Assembly: GCA_017992885.1 (NCBI GenBank)
Contig: JAGONT010000022.1
Location: 1 to 35,991 of the forward strand
Reading direction: 5' to 3'
Length of the DNA: 35,991 bases
Source: Alphaproteobacteria bacterium
GTDB lineage: Bacteria > Pseudomonadota > Alphaproteobacteria > UBA9655
The notes under the pieces are model-generated. The model was given only the letters and a program-made list of their open reading frames with translations, had not been told where the DNA came from and did no database searches. Positions 1-9,622 of this stretch are shown in pieces. Positions within the stretch are counted from its first letter, which is position 1. Each line of letters starts with the position of its first letter. A program made the position numbers and the translations under genes.

Positions 1-2159
1 TTCAAGCTCTTGAAAAGTTCCATGAGCTTCGCCTCAAAAGAGAGGGTTTAGCCCATAAAATCATTGAGGCACCTGAAAAGGTTCAGGATTTTCTAGAAGC
101 GCTAAAAGTCAATGAAGACAAACTTTTGGAGCAGGCTGTTACTAAAGAAATCCGAGAGAAAATTCAAGGCTATCTCAAGGAAGAAGATACAGATCAACGC
201 TTATCTCAGGCTCAAGATCTCAAAAAAATGCTGACAAACACCAGTCGTTATCAGTATCGGCTCTTCAAAGAAAGCGGACTGGATCAGAATCGGCTTAATT
301 TTGATACTATCTTTTATGAGAAGCTGAAAAGCGGAGAACTTCACTCCCAGACCCGTCCAGATCACATTTATGAGCCCATTCAAGATTACCTAGAAGCCTC
401 AAAAGATGCTTTCCTTCTCTGGAAGAAAGCAGAACAACAAACCCATGAAGAGACAGTCAACGCTCTCAAAAAAGACCGACAACTCGCTCTGACAGCTCGG
501 AATGAAAATGCCTGTCTTCTGGCTAATGATCAAGTAAGCTTGTCTATCGTTTCAAGTATGCGGCAGGGGATTCACCGCCATATTCTGCAACAAGCAGGGG
601 TTATTGAAAACGAATCCCATAGAGTCGAGAAAATAAAACAGACCTCCTCTTTACAGAGCACATCTCACTTATACACACAAAGCTCTCCTCAATCATCACA
701 CTCTGCCCCCTCTTTTATACCTATCGAGCAAGTTCGCGCCGCTGCACGGAGAAATATGACGTCTTTAGCCATAGATTTGCTGGGAGAACCCAATAAGCAT
801 TTGGGAACGAGGACAACCCTCCGATTTGGGACAAGGGGATCTCTGGTGGTTAATATTGCAGGGGATCGAGAGGGTTTTTGGAATGACTTTGAAACAGGGG
901 AAAAGGGAGATATCGTCAGCTTCGTTCAAAGAGAAAAAAACCTGGACTTCAAAGAGGCCATTAGTTATTTGGTTGATGTGTTAAATGTGAGATCTGGTCA
1001 AGACATCTCTCATCATAAAATCTCTTCTCGTCCGCAACAGCCCACAAGCCAAGACTCTATCGAGCAAATTAAAGAGAATGCCATGCGCCTCAATGCTGTT
1101 TCTGAACTCAACCTAAAATCAAAACCCATTGAGGGGACCCTTGCAGAAATCTATCTTCAACGTGAGCGAAACATCAAAGAGTCTCTTCCCTCCGATTTAC
1201 GCTATATCTCCAAGGGCACCACATTCATGTACCAAGGAGAACGGAGAACAGTGCAGCATCACTGCTTAGCAGCCTTTGGGCAAAGTCAGGAAGGGCGCTT
1301 AAGTTCCGTGCAGCTCACTAAACTTGATGATCAGGGAAAACGCGCCCTTACGCAGACGGGAGAAAAGCTTAATAAGATTCATTATGGCATTGCCAAGGGA
1401 TCTTTTGTTCTCCTGCAAGAGGATACGACAACAAATCGGGTTTTTATGGCCGAAGGAATTGAAACCGCTCTTTCTCTCAAAGAAGCAGGCATAAAAGGAA
1501 GAATTGTTGCCTCCATGGGTATTTATAACATGGCAAACTACCAAGGATTTGAGAAAGAAATCATCATCTGTGCCGATAATGATCAGCATAAGCCTCATTC
1601 CCAAACCTATAAAACAATTGAAAAAACACAAACTCACTTTCAAGCTCAAAACAAATCCGTATCCATTATTAAGCCCACCCAACCTGGTGATGATTTTAAC
1701 GATGTCCTCAAGAAACAAGGACTAACTGGCGTTCAGGAATACGTGAAGCCTTATCTCAACTTAGATGGACAAAACGCCCATGATTCTCATCCCTCCAAAG
1801 AAACTGATCTTGTACAGAAGACCGCCTTTGATTCCAAGCTTTCCTTAAAAGAAGAAGCTCTGAACCGTGTGCCCTCCACTTCAATACCGTCCTTACCTTC
1901 CTCAATGGATAAACCTAAGCCAAATCCCATCGAATCTGTCTCCCAATACCTGGAATCACTGCTCAGAAAAATAAAGAATTTTGAAGGTTGTTCTCTTGCA
2001 GATGAAGCTAAACAAGAGCTGAAAACCTATATGCAAATTCTCCAAAAAAATGAAATAACCCTACAAGCTCTCAAGTCATATAATCCCGATCTGGCTCAAG
2101 AAACTCACCTTTTTATGCAACGTCAAATGAATAACAAAAGCAACGAGATGGAGAGATGA
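1..2159 (+). CDS. traA: TraA-type conjugative relaxase, C-terminal part with Toprim primase domain (partial)
   Basis: The reading frame is open from base 3 at the window edge, so the N-terminal part (expected relaxase and helicase domains) lies outside; the TTG at 126 is only an internal codon. What remains is about 720 residues. A helical linker is followed by a DnaG-like N-terminal module without zinc ligands (FWNDFETGEKGDIVSF, codons near 865-925), then a Toprim_3-type domain with the acidic motif EGIETALS (near 1453), the ADND metal-binding motif (near 1573) and GDDFNDVL (near 1687). A Gln/Glu/Lys-rich tail ends in TGA. This order is known from large MobA/TraA relaxases of alphaproteobacterial conjugative elements, which nick oriT and prime the transferred strand. 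It is the only transfer gene on the left side and points into the cargo. It could instead be a stand-alone mobilization primase; the linker length favours a fused relaxase. Confidence 0.75.
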   Translation, partial: QALEKFHELRLKREGLAHKIIEAPEKVQDFLEALKVNEDKLLEQAVTKEIREKIQGYLKEEDTDQRLSQAQDLKKMLTNTSRYQYRLFKESGLDQNRLNFDTIFYEKLKSGELHSQTRPDHIYEPIQDYLEASKDAFLLWKKAEQQTHEETVNALKKDRQLALTARNENACLLANDQVSLSIVSSMRQGIHRHILQQAGVIENESHRVEKIKQTSSLQSTSHLYTQSSPQSSHSAPSFIPIEQVRAAARRNMTSLAIDLLGEPNKHLGTRTTLRFGTRGSLVVNIAGDREGFWNDFETGEKGDIVSFVQREKNLDFKEAISYLVDVLNVRSGQDISHHKISSRPQQPTSQDSIEQIKENAMRLNAVSELNLKSKPIEGTLAEIYLQRERNIKESLPSDLRYISKGTTFMYQGERRTVQHHCLAAFGQSQEGRLSSVQLTKLDDQGKRALTQTGEKLNKIHYGIAKGSFVLLQEDTTTNRVFMAEGIETALSLKEAGIKGRIVASMGIYNMANYQGFEKEIIICADNDQHKPHSQTYKTIEKTQTHFQAQNKSVSIIKPTQPGDDFNDVLKKQGLTGVQEYVKPYLNLDGQNAHDSHPSKETDLVQKTAFDSKLSLKEEALNRVPSTSIPSLPSSMDKPKPNPIESVSQYLESLLRKIKNFEGCSLADEAKQELKTYMQILQKNEITLQALKSYNPDLAQETHLFMQRQMNNKSNEMER

Positions 2160-2519
2160 GTTCTTTTTTATGAAAAAAAGAAGGAGAGTCACTTTTTAGA
2201 AGTGTATCTTTTAAAAAAAAGTTCCCTTATGCTTATGAGAGCAGACAGGCCAAAATCTAAGCTAAAGAGCCACTAGAAGTGGCAATCTCCACAATAACTT
2301 AAGAACTTCCAAAAATAAGTGTAAGAGAGTTTTCGCTTTGATGCCTCCCTTATTTGCAGGAGGCTCTTATTATGTTTTGTGTTGGCATTTGCCCCATGTA
2401 TTGTCTCCACCCTTTTGTTTGCTTTCTATCACATAAAGCCGCCTAAATCTCTGAGGACGCAAAAGAAGTCTAAAGCTTAAATACAAAAAGACATCAATTT
2501 AACCTTATCGATGCTTCTT
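2160..2519. other. Intergenic stretch after traA, no gene seen
   Basis: No convincing coding frame. It holds a perfect small hairpin (GCCACT-aga-AGTGGC, 2269-2283) without a T-tract and a terminator-like hairpin at 2343-2364. The sequence is AT-rich and probably contains old IS debris leading into the transposase remnant at 2520-2612. Confidence 0.4.
2343..2378 (+). terminator. Possible terminator downstream of traA
   Basis: GCCTCC (2343-2348) pairs with GGAGGC (2359-2364) over a 10-base loop and is followed by the T-rich run TCTTATTATGTTTT. It lies about 180 bases after the traA stop. The T-tract is imperfect, so this is a weak call. Confidence 0.3.
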
Positions 2520-2612
2520 CTATGAATATTTTTCCAATTCTTCAACTGTTACACCTGTTATGCGTAAAAAGGCTTTTGGTATTTTGTAAAGTCGTTTAAA
2601 GTTGCATGCCAT
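2520..2612 (-). pseudogene. IS5-type transposase, N-terminal remnant
   Basis: Reading the minus strand from ATG at 2612 gives 30 residues (…LYKIPKAFLRITGVTVEELE…) before a stop. This matches the usual start of HTH-containing IS5-family transposases (KLxKxPKxFxRxTGVxxExF). Nothing of the catalytic domain follows. An inverted repeat, GAACAAGTCC (2614-2623) with GGGCTTGTTC (2653-2662), followed by eight T, lies just upstream and may be a relic of the element end or a terminator. The identification is by motif memory only. Confidence 0.45.
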
Positions 2613-2693
2613 GGAACAAGTCCTTTTTTGTTATTGTTGCAACTATAACTAAGGGCTTGTTCTTTTTTTTTCAATAAGTTATTAAAAACTATT

Positions 2694-4389
2694 GTAACAT
2701 CTCAATAAGTTGAGGGGATGTATATGACCCTTAATTATGATATAAAGTTTTTATGAAAAATAAATATAAAGTACCTGCAATTCAGCTTCCCGAAATTCCT
2801 GACGCAGAACAGACGTTCACCACCAGACTATTAATCGACATCATTGACAAGCAACAACTTATGCTCAACGAACAAGGAGAAGAGATTGCTATACTGAAAG
2901 AAGAGATTAAACGGCTGAAGAAACACAAAGACAAGCCTAAGATCAGGCCTAGCAAGATGGATAAGGATGAAACCGCAAAGGACAATCCAGAAAAGAAAAG
3001 GCCAGGTTCAGAGAAGCGCCAGAAAACAGTTGATCTCAAGATTCATGAAGAAAAGAGAATCCCAGTTAAAAATGTTTCTAAGGGAGCTGAGCGCAAAGGG
3101 TATAAGGACTATGTTGTTCAAGATTTAATCATTAAAACCTACAATATGTTGTATCTGTTAGAACGTTGGCAGCTTCCTAATGGAGCTTATTGCATTGCTC
3201 CTCTTCCTACTAAGATAAATGGCTACCATTTTGGTCTTGTTTTACGCAGTTTTATTGACTACCAGTATCATAAGCAGCATGTTACTCAGCCTGCCTTACT
3301 GAATCAGCTGAGGTCTTTTGGTATTGATATTTCTGCTGGCCAGTTGAATCGGCTATTAACAGAAAAAAAAGAGTCTTTCCATCAAGAAAAAGAAGAGATT
3401 TTATCTATAGGCCTTGAAGTTTCCTCTTATATACACGTGGATGATACAGGTGCCAGGCATCAAGGAAAAAATGGATACTGCACTCATGTTGGCAATGAGC
3501 TTTTTGCCTGGTTTGAGAGTATAGGAAGCAAAAGTCGTATTAATTTCTTGGAACTTTTAAGATCTGGTTTCTTAGATTACGTGCTGGGTGAGCATGCTTT
3601 TAGTTATCTGAAGAAGCAAAAGCTTCCTCAAAAACCTTTGGGTTTTTTACACTCAACTGAGAGGAGAGCTTTTTTAGATAAAAAAGTATGGGAAAAGCAT
3701 CTGGATGATTTGGAGATTAAGGAAGCCCGCCATAGACAAATCGCAACGGAGGGAGCTCTTGTAGGAAGCACATATTGTCTCACAGGTTTCGAATTGATCT
3801 CAAAATTATCAGTGATGACGCAGGGCAATTTAACACCTTTCAACATGCTTTATGCTGGCTTCATGCAGAAAGGAAGATCAATGCACTCATCCCGTTAAAT
3901 GAAAAGCATAGGAAGGATATAGATCATGTTCGCACCTTATTTTGGAACCTTTATGCGTTATTGAAAGCTTACAAGCTAGCTCCTACAAGTACAGCAAAGC
4001 AGGAGATTGAAAAGAAATTTGATGAGGTGTGTGCCACAAAGACGAGTTACATTTTGCTAAACAAAGTTTTAAAACGGATACACAACAACCGTGAGGAATT
4101 GCTTCTTGTCTTAAAATATCCTGAATTGCCCCTTCACAATAATTTGAGCGAACGAGATATTCGAGAATATGTCAAAAAAAGGAAGATTAGCGGCAGTACC
4201 CGTAGCTTTGAGGGCCGACGAAGTCGAGATACTTTTGCGAGCTTAAGAAAAACGTGCTTAAAGCTGAAGGTGGTTTTTTGGGACTATCTCATCGACCGGC
4301 ATAGAAAAACTTTTGCTATTCCTCGTCTCTCCACTCTTATTCGCCAAGCCGCTGCTACTACTTAATTCCCTCTCTTATTGAGATGTTAC
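2694..4389 (+). mobile_element. IS66-family insertion sequence with intact ends
   Basis: Terminal inverted repeats are identical for 16 bases, GTAACATCTCAATAAG at 2694-2709 and its complement at 4374-4389, and continue as partial matches. The GTAA tips are typical for IS66. The 8-base flanks AAACTATT (2686-2693) and AAATTATT (4390-4397) agree at 7 of 8 positions, as expected for the 8-bp target duplication of this family after one substitution. The element is about 1.7 kb and carries only the tnpC-type transposase; the accessory tnpA/tnpB genes of larger IS66 elements are absent. Confidence 0.85.
2753..4365 (+). pseudogene. IS66-family transposase (TnpC), frameshifted
   Basis: Two frames together make one IS66 transposase. 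The first (2753-3898) has an N-terminal coiled coil (about residues 25-45), a Lys-rich linker and the first catalytic Asp in YIHVDDTGARHQG. The second (to 4365) has the second Asp in ISDDAGQF, the HALCWLHAER motif, the Glu in NNLSERDIRE and a C-terminal tail. The switch is near 3770-3778, from LVGS in the first frame to HRFRIDLK in the second, equal to loss of one base. No canonical slippery heptamer is visible there, and IS66 TnpC is normally a single frame, so a disabling mutation is more likely than programmed frameshifting. The split separates the first Asp from the other two catalytic residues. Confidence 0.8.
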
Positions 4390-4420
4390 AAATTATTTAT
4401 GTGATGATTGCGGTGTGTAG

Positions 4421-4640
4421 CTATTTATCTGCACTGCCAATGACACAAGCTCTAACCTCTGATTTTTTATGATGTTGGTAGTAGGTTTCATCCCTGCATT
4501 TCAGGCAAACGAATCCTTTGCTATCAAATTTGGCAAGCCAAATCCAAACTTTTGCCGTCTTTTCGGAATCTAATCACCTAGTAAGTCTTGCAAAATTTCA
4601 TTCTTAGGTATTTTATCAACCTCTCTTCAGGGGAGTTTAG
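4421..4640 (-). pseudogene. IS1595-type transposase, N-terminal zinc-ribbon remnant
   Basis: On the minus strand, a frame ending at the stop at 4421-4423 reads …IWLAKFDSKGFVCLKCRDETYYQHHKK…, which resembles the FVCPxCGxxxYYxHH start of the zinc ribbon of IS1595/ISXO2 transposases. A neighbouring frame (IPKNEILQDLLGD, about 4575-4610) looks like the preceding helix, so a frameshift is also present. No catalytic domain follows. The call rests on pattern memory and the family could be wrong. Confidence 0.4.
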
Positions 4641-4996
4641 CACATCTTTCTTTCATATCACAGGTACTGTTCGGATAAGCATGCACTCTTAATATGACAA
4701 CCCTTGAAGCTAGAATAGACCAGCATGAAAAGGTAGAATAGGGGATGAATTTTACTATACAATGAGTAAAAGTTAGTTCTATGAATTTCTGCGGGTTATG
4801 CTTATTGTATTGGTAGCGTCGACATTTATGTGTATAACAGCATAAGTTTTTACTTATTATTCTCGTAGTTTTGAAATACTATTTTTTTAGATTTACACTT
4901 AGAGTTTTTTATGCTTATCATAATAAAAGATTTAATTCAATTTAAGCCTTTTAGGAAGAGCATCGGTTCCTAAATAAACTTAACAAGAGGCCTTAT
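4641..4996. other. Intergenic stretch upstream of the first membrane paralog
   Basis: No gene seen. The right part is very AT-rich and holds the candidate promoter at 4892-4921 and the ribosome binding site AAGAGG (about 4983-4988) of the downstream gene. Confidence 0.5.
4892..4921 (+). promoter_or_regulatory. Candidate sigma-70 promoter
   Basis: TTTACA at 4892-4897 (5 of 6 to consensus -35), 18-base spacer, TATCAT at 4916-4921 (5 of 6 to consensus -10). It would start transcription about 70 bases before the ATG at 4997. AT-rich DNA gives such matches by chance, so the call is moderate. Confidence 0.4.
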
Positions 4997-6769
4997 ATGA
5001 ATAAAAAAACAAACCTCCGGAAAAAAAAGTATATTTATTTTACTAAAATATACTTGGCAGTCTCTGTTTGCAGCATACTGAGTATAAATGATACCTTATC
5101 AATGTTTCCTGAAGAAGAAACAGCTGAAATCCTCACAAAAACCCAGAAAAAAACTTATGCTGGTGGCCCTAAGATAGAATTAATTGAAGTAAATAGTGAT
5201 CATAATCATAAGAGAACGTTGACTCAAATAGAGGAGGAGGACCAACCTAAAATAGAGCTAATCCCTTTTGTTATGGAAAAAGCAGAACAAGAGGATAGTT
5301 ACCTCCATTCTTTTATCCAAAAATATCTGGTTGAAAAAGAAGAGATTCCAGAATCTAAACTTAAAAAAAGTCTACGCATAGCTACAAAAAGTGTTTCTGT
5401 TGTGCTTGGAGGTTTGTCGGGTATTCCTTACTTCGCAGTAGGACGGGATGCTGGCGGAGAAAACGAAATTGTGAGTTGGGGAGTAGGGCTTACTAATACA
5501 GTAGCCATATCAGGGATAGGGTCATGGTCTTACTTTAATCTTGTGAAGGGCTTGGACCCTCAATCTCCTGAGGAAAAAGCCTTGCTTCAAAAAACAAAGT
5601 TTAATCTTCCTGCACACCTTGCGTCACATGCTCTGGGTTTAGTAGTAGCTGTTCCAACGGGGTACATGGCTGCGAGGTATAATACATATAAATGGCTTGC
5701 CCTTATAAGCTTTGGAACGGATTACACTCTTAAAACAAATGGTTTTCTTACTCTATTGAACCATGTTACCGCACCAAACAGCCGAATTAAAAAATGCTTT
5801 TCACTGGAAGGTAAAGAAGAGAGCGAAATAGAAGCTTCAGTTCTAAATACGCAACAACTATTAGTAAATCATCTATCAAAGAAAACGATTCCTACCCTCC
5901 TTACTATGCGAGATGAGGAAAGAGAGAACCTCATCGTTTCGCTTTATCAGGCTGATAATCAAACAGTAGAAAGTTACCTTAGCTCTCTATTGAGCCTGGC
6001 TTCTCCTGAGGTTTCTCCTCTAGAAACTCCTGAGACATGGAAGAAAGGTTATCCAAGAACAGCTTTTGTGAGCGCTCTTAGTTCATCGGCTTTTATAAAT
6101 GTGATTCATAACTCTGTCTGTGCGTATTCGGCATGGAGCATGCTCTATGATAACCCTGCTTTTGATGTACCTATGGCTGCTTTGAGTACTCTACCTATTT
6201 TCATGCTTGAGTTGAATGCTACTATTAAGACAGGGCACGCATTATATGATACGGTTTTTTATCGTGTTTCTGGAAAACCTCAACCCTCATTAGAACATTC
6301 ACTTTATCCTAAGCTTATGAGAGCGGCGCCGGTTCTTTCTGTGGCTTTAGCAGGAGTAACAGCCTATGTAGGGCGATTTATGGTTGAGGACATTTTAACA
6401 GGTGTACTTCCTCAGGAGTACGCTACATTCCTTACAGTAGGTGGTGTCCTTGGGCCATTTCTCTTTGCGTCTTATGCTAACTATTCTTTAATGAAAGATA
6501 TTTTAGTGGGTTGCACAAGATCCTATGGGAATGAACCTAAAAAGAAACTCGTCCTTCTTATGCAAGATGTTGAAAAACTGGCTCAAGTTATTAAGCTTAC
6601 AAAATTAGAAGAAATGAAAAAATTTCTTGAAAATTCTAATATCCAAAATACTCTATCTATATTAAATAGAGAAGCAACAGAAGAAGAATCTTCAGGTATC
6701 CAAGGAATAAATTTAGGAACAGATGCAAGAAGAAACTCTCGCTTCCGTTTTAGTTGTGAACTTTTGTAA
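4997..6769 (+). CDS. Exported multi-spanning membrane protein, paralog 1 (unknown function)
   Basis: I do not recognise this 590-residue protein. It begins with a basic N-terminus and a hydrophobic signal-like segment (about residues 13-35), followed by Met36 and an acidic, poorly structured stretch (36-100). A helical segment follows, then about eight hydrophobic segments near 131-148, 157-180, 205-228, 233-254, 354-378, 390-405, 443-462 and 477-500. The C-terminus is polar. The Gly-rich core includes GGLSGIPYFAVGR and GSWSYFNLVKGLDPQS, both shared with the protein at 10951-12612; more than half of the residues agree by eye over most of the length. The ATG at 4997 has AAGAGG upstream. Acidic N-terminus plus many membrane segments could fit an inner-membrane protein or a host-membrane effector. 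Neither is shown. Confidence 0.75.
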   Translation: MNKKTNLRKKKYIYFTKIYLAVSVCSILSINDTLSMFPEEETAEILTKTQKKTYAGGPKIELIEVNSDHNHKRTLTQIEEEDQPKIELIPFVMEKAEQEDSYLHSFIQKYLVEKEEIPESKLKKSLRIATKSVSVVLGGLSGIPYFAVGRDAGGENEIVSWGVGLTNTVAISGIGSWSYFNLVKGLDPQSPEEKALLQKTKFNLPAHLASHALGLVVAVPTGYMAARYNTYKWLALISFGTDYTLKTNGFLTLLNHVTAPNSRIKKCFSLEGKEESEIEASVLNTQQLLVNHLSKKTIPTLLTMRDEERENLIVSLYQADNQTVESYLSSLLSLASPEVSPLETPETWKKGYPRTAFVSALSSSAFINVIHNSVCAYSAWSMLYDNPAFDVPMAALSTLPIFMLELNATIKTGHALYDTVFYRVSGKPQPSLEHSLYPKLMRAAPVLSVALAGVTAYVGRFMVEDILTGVLPQEYATFLTVGGVLGPFLFASYANYSLMKDILVGCTRSYGNEPKKKLVLLMQDVEKLAQVIKLTKLEEMKKFLENSNIQNTLSILNREATEEESSGIQGINLGTDARRNSRFRFSCELL

Positions 6770-7064
6770 AAGGCTTATATGAATTTTTCTTTTTTATCCA
6801 AAAGCTCACTGCATAGTGCAATAGCGCCCTAAAGTTTTTTATGTAAACTTCAAAGTAGTGGCGGCTACTTGAGCCAATATCGCTAATTTAAGAAAGAGTT
6901 AATAATGAATAAACATGGCGGAAATCCTAAGAAAATAGAAAAGAGGTTTTGTTAATCTTGACTTTTTTTGAATAGTTCAACTGTAGAGTATTTATAAAGC
7001 TGTAGGTTAAGTAGAGAGGGATTAATAATTAAACTTTACGCATTAGATAGTGTGGCCACGAGAT
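6770..7064. other. Intergenic stretch with an IS end
   Basis: No supported gene. The right end (7041-7064) carries a 25-base motif beginning CATTAGATAGTGT that recurs with 22 of 25 matches on the other strand at 10631-10655. It lies directly beyond the stop of the IS5-type fragment and is probably the terminal repeat of that element. Confidence 0.4.
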
Positions 7065-7270
7065 TTAGCTCAAAGGACAATGCAGCGTATATGTACCATG
7101 GCAAAGGAATGAGGCTGAATTTTTAGCATATCGTATGGCAATTCTCCTCCAACGCTTTAGATATAGAAAAGCATTCTCCCCTAAATGCCTCAGCTTATAA
7201 AAAGCAGCATCATCTTCACGAGGATTTTTACGATTTTTTCTTGGTGGGGTGATAACTTGCATCCCCTGTT
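7065..7270 (-). pseudogene. IS5-type transposase, C-terminal fragment
   Basis: The 65-residue minus-strand product has the C-terminal signature of the OrfB product of IS5-family (IS427/IS1031-like) transposases: VITPPRKNRKNPRE, then RHLGENAFLYLKRWRRIAIR with the catalytic-site Glu, then YAKNSASF. An in-frame stop just upstream (7268-7270) ends the homology, so the N-terminal and central parts with the Asp residues are gone. It is a different subgroup from the fragment at 10320-10719, so at least two IS5-type insertions occurred here. Confidence 0.65.
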
Positions 7271-7566
7271 AAATGACTTGAACCATTGGCATCTACTTAA
7301 CCTAAGATTACCAGTTTAAAACTTGGGAGAAATATATTCTCCTATTATAGGGCGGGGTGAGGAGGTGGTAAAGCCAGCTCTAAACAATAACTTCAGATGG
7401 GAAACCAACGGCGATTATAGATTGGAGCGATGAATCCTGGGATAAAATGCAGGCGTAATATAACTATCTACGTTGGTTGAGCTTTTAATCTTTACTGGAG
7501 TAAAGTGGATAAGCAGCTTATCTTATCTATACTAAGAAGCTGTGAAGGAATTACACCCTAAGTAAG
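7271..7566. other. Intergenic stretch, nothing recognised
   Basis: Short frames are broken by stops on both strands. There is a near-palindrome, GGAGAAATATATTCTCC (around 7327-7343). The middle part (7355-7450) is more GC-rich than its surroundings but matches nothing I know. Confidence 0.3.
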
Positions 7567-8586
7567 TTAAAAAGAGCTATTGAAAGTTAATAAACACGGT
7601 GAATCAGAGAACCCAACACCTGGCACTACAGCTTCTCCACTCCAATTAATACCATCATAGGTAGAAACATATGCAAGTTTGTGATCATGAGTACTTCCCT
7701 GATAGGCACAATATAAAGCGTTATTAAAAACTGCTAATGAAGGAGAGGAATAAATCCTAGCGCCTGGTACTACAGATTCTTCACTCCAATTAATGCCATC
7801 ATGGGTAGAAATATATCTAAGTTTTTGATCACAATTTTTTCCCTGATAGGCACAATACAAAGTGTTATTGAAAACTGCTAATGAAGGAGACAAAGAAAGC
7901 CCAACGCCTGGACCTACAAGTTCTTCACACCAGTTGATGCCATCAATTGTAGAAACATATCTTACGTGTTTATCTTCGTCACTTCCATGGTAGGCACAAT
8001 ATAAAGCATTGTTGAAAGCTGCCAATGAAGGAGAGTAAAAAATCCTAACACCAGGAACTACAAGTTCTTCGCTCCATCCATTACTATTGAGGTCTATTGT
8101 ACTATTCCTAAGATCTCTTGTAACGTATCTAAGTCTGTGATCAAAACGGCTTCCCTGATAAGCACAATACAAAATATTGCTGAAAACAGCTAGCGAAGGA
8201 GAATGAGAGAGGCCAACATTTGGAACCGCCTCTTCTGCTTCCCATCCTTTTTGCAGTGGATCTGTATTTACATAGTTTGTAGTGTACCTGAGTTTTGGAT
8301 CATGGTGACGTCCTTGATAAGCACAAAATAGCTGAGATCCAGCAGGATAAGAAATTTCACACAAAGATAGCGAATGAGAGAGGCCAACATTTGGAATTTC
8401 CTCCTCTGAGGTCCATGAGTCGCCATCATGGGTAGAAACGTACTTAATCTTTTGATTATTACATCCCTTATACGCAATTAGCATTCTTCTTGTTTTGTTG
8501 CTGGCCTCATTATCTTCTTCCATAGCCCAGGAATTACAAGAGAGGATAAGTGTAGATAGCAAGATAATGAATAACTTTATTTTCAT
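7567..8586 (-). CDS. Exported six-repeat propeller-like protein (BNR/lectin-like)
   Basis: The 339-residue product starts with a clear signal peptide (about 1-21, ending CNSWA) followed by MEEDNE. The rest is six repeats of about 45-55 residues. Each has a Y-C-A-Y-x-G strand, a K/R-L-R/K-Y-V-S/T strand, an HDG-type turn with an S/N-W motif, then VPG-V/A and SPSLAVF-N. Six copies of AYxG and six of SxSL can be counted, which fits a six-bladed beta-propeller of the sialidase/BNR or fucose-lectin type. I see no intact sialidase catalytic set, so carbohydrate binding is a guess. The ribosome binding site GGGAG precedes the ATG by about 6 bases. A Cys recurs in most YCAY strands, which is unusual for an exported propeller and could form disulfides. 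The gene is followed by 300 bases without a gene. Confidence 0.7.
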   Translation of the reverse strand: MKIKLFIILLSTLILSCNSWAMEEDNEASNKTRRMLIAYKGCNNQKIKYVSTHDGDSWTSEEEIPNVGLSHSLSLCEISYPAGSQLFCAYQGRHHDPKLRYTTNYVNTDPLQKGWEAEEAVPNVGLSHSPSLAVFSNILYCAYQGSRFDHRLRYVTRDLRNSTIDLNSNGWSEELVVPGVRIFYSPSLAAFNNALYCAYHGSDEDKHVRYVSTIDGINWCEELVGPGVGLSLSPSLAVFNNTLYCAYQGKNCDQKLRYISTHDGINWSEESVVPGARIYSSPSLAVFNNALYCAYQGSTHDHKLAYVSTYDGINWSGEAVVPGVGFSDSPCLLTFNSSF

Positions 8587-8815
8587 ATAAGCTCCCTTTT
8601 TAGTTATTTTTTAGTAGAACAAAAAATTACTTTTTAAGGAATAAATTTATTCTATAGCTATGTCCTTTTATGATGAACAAAGAAGGCTACCATGCACATT
8701 GCAAAGCCTCATCACCTACCTTATTAAACGCGCATATAGATTTCCTGCGCTACGCTCCTAATATCTATCTCAAATCCTAGTTAGCCAAACAAATCACAAG
8801 CAAAAAAGCGAGAGT
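8587..8815. other. Gap between two minus-strand exported protein genes
   Basis: About 230 bases, AT-rich, containing the upstream region of the propeller-like gene. No clear terminator or promoter was assigned. Confidence 0.3.
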
Positions 8816-9622
8816 TCACTTATCTTTTCTATTTTCTATCCTAGCTTCACACGCTTCAATATCTGGGTAATCAGCTTTTCTAACTAGCGTAGCAAGGCGA
8901 TAATAAGGACTAGCCATTCTCCCCAGAAGACCCGTTAATTGTCCTTGTGTAGATTCATAGTGAATGATCTGAAGAGAGTCGACAGGCTCAATGATTTGGG
9001 TTAAATTTCGGTTGATATCTGCAAATATAAATTTTGTGAAAAAATTGAGAAGTTTTCTAGCATACGAAATGGATTCCCTATCATCAACAAGCTTTTCTAG
9101 AACCACTATTTTTCCTTTAGGAGAGAGAACACGCTCTGCTTCTTTCAAAGCTAATGATGGATTAGGGATTGAACCTAAAGAAAGAGGAAAAAAGATTTTA
9201 TCGAATTTCTCCTCATTAAAAGGGAGCGCTTGAGCATCTCCGAGCATACATTGGTCTTCAGGAATTCCTAATAATTGAGCTTTTCTTTTAGCTTGTTTTA
9301 CCATTTCTGAAGAGTAGTCAAGAGCCCATATTTGTTGTTTTGCAATTTCCTCTGGCAGGACTTCAAAGTCCAACCCACTTCCTTCACCTATAAGGAAGAT
9401 TCTATCATGTGGCTCCAATTCAAGAAGCTCCATAGCTCTTGTGCGTGCAGGTTTAAAGCCTTCCATAAGAGGATCCCAAAAAGTTTTTGCCATTACCTGG
9501 TAACAAAAATTTTGAGCTTTTCTTGTCATTCTGCTATAGAAACTGGCTTCTTCAAAATTATTTTCCATAGCAACTGCTTGCGAAGCAAATAGAAAAGATA
9601 ACAATAATGCACGATAGATCAT
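8816..9622 (-). CDS. Exported class I SAM-dependent methyltransferase
   Basis: The 268-residue protein has a signal peptide (about 1-18, ending SQAVA) followed by MENNFEEAS. The methyltransferase fold begins near residue 50. SAM-binding motif I is DRIFLIGEGSGLDF (about 74-87), the acidic loop is ALDYSSEMVKQAKRKA, the third motif is GDAQALPF, and FDKIFFPLSLGSI with EAERVLSPKGKIVVLEK forms the strand 4/5 region. Layout and the C-terminal region resemble UbiE/PmtA-type small-molecule or phospholipid methyltransferases. Such enzymes are normally cytosolic, so the signal peptide is the odd feature. RBS AGGGAG lies 9 bases before the ATG. An alternative is that the first segment is a membrane anchor. 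The substrate is unknown. Confidence 0.75.
   Translation of the reverse strand: MIYRALLLSFLFASQAVAMENNFEEASFYSRMTRKAQNFCYQVMAKTFWDPLMEGFKPARTRAMELLELEPHDRIFLIGEGSGLDFEVLPEEIAKQQIWALDYSSEMVKQAKRKAQLLGIPEDQCMLGDAQALPFNEEKFDKIFFPLSLGSIPNPSLALKEAERVLSPKGKIVVLEKLVDDRESISYARKLLNFFTKFIFADINRNLTQIIEPVDSLQIIHYESTQGQLTGLLGRMASPYYRLATLVRKADYPDIEACEARIENRKDK

Noticed and set aside
3770-3805. Programmed -1 frameshift in the IS66 transposase
   Set aside because: No canonical slippery heptamer in the overlap, and TnpC of this family is normally one frame.
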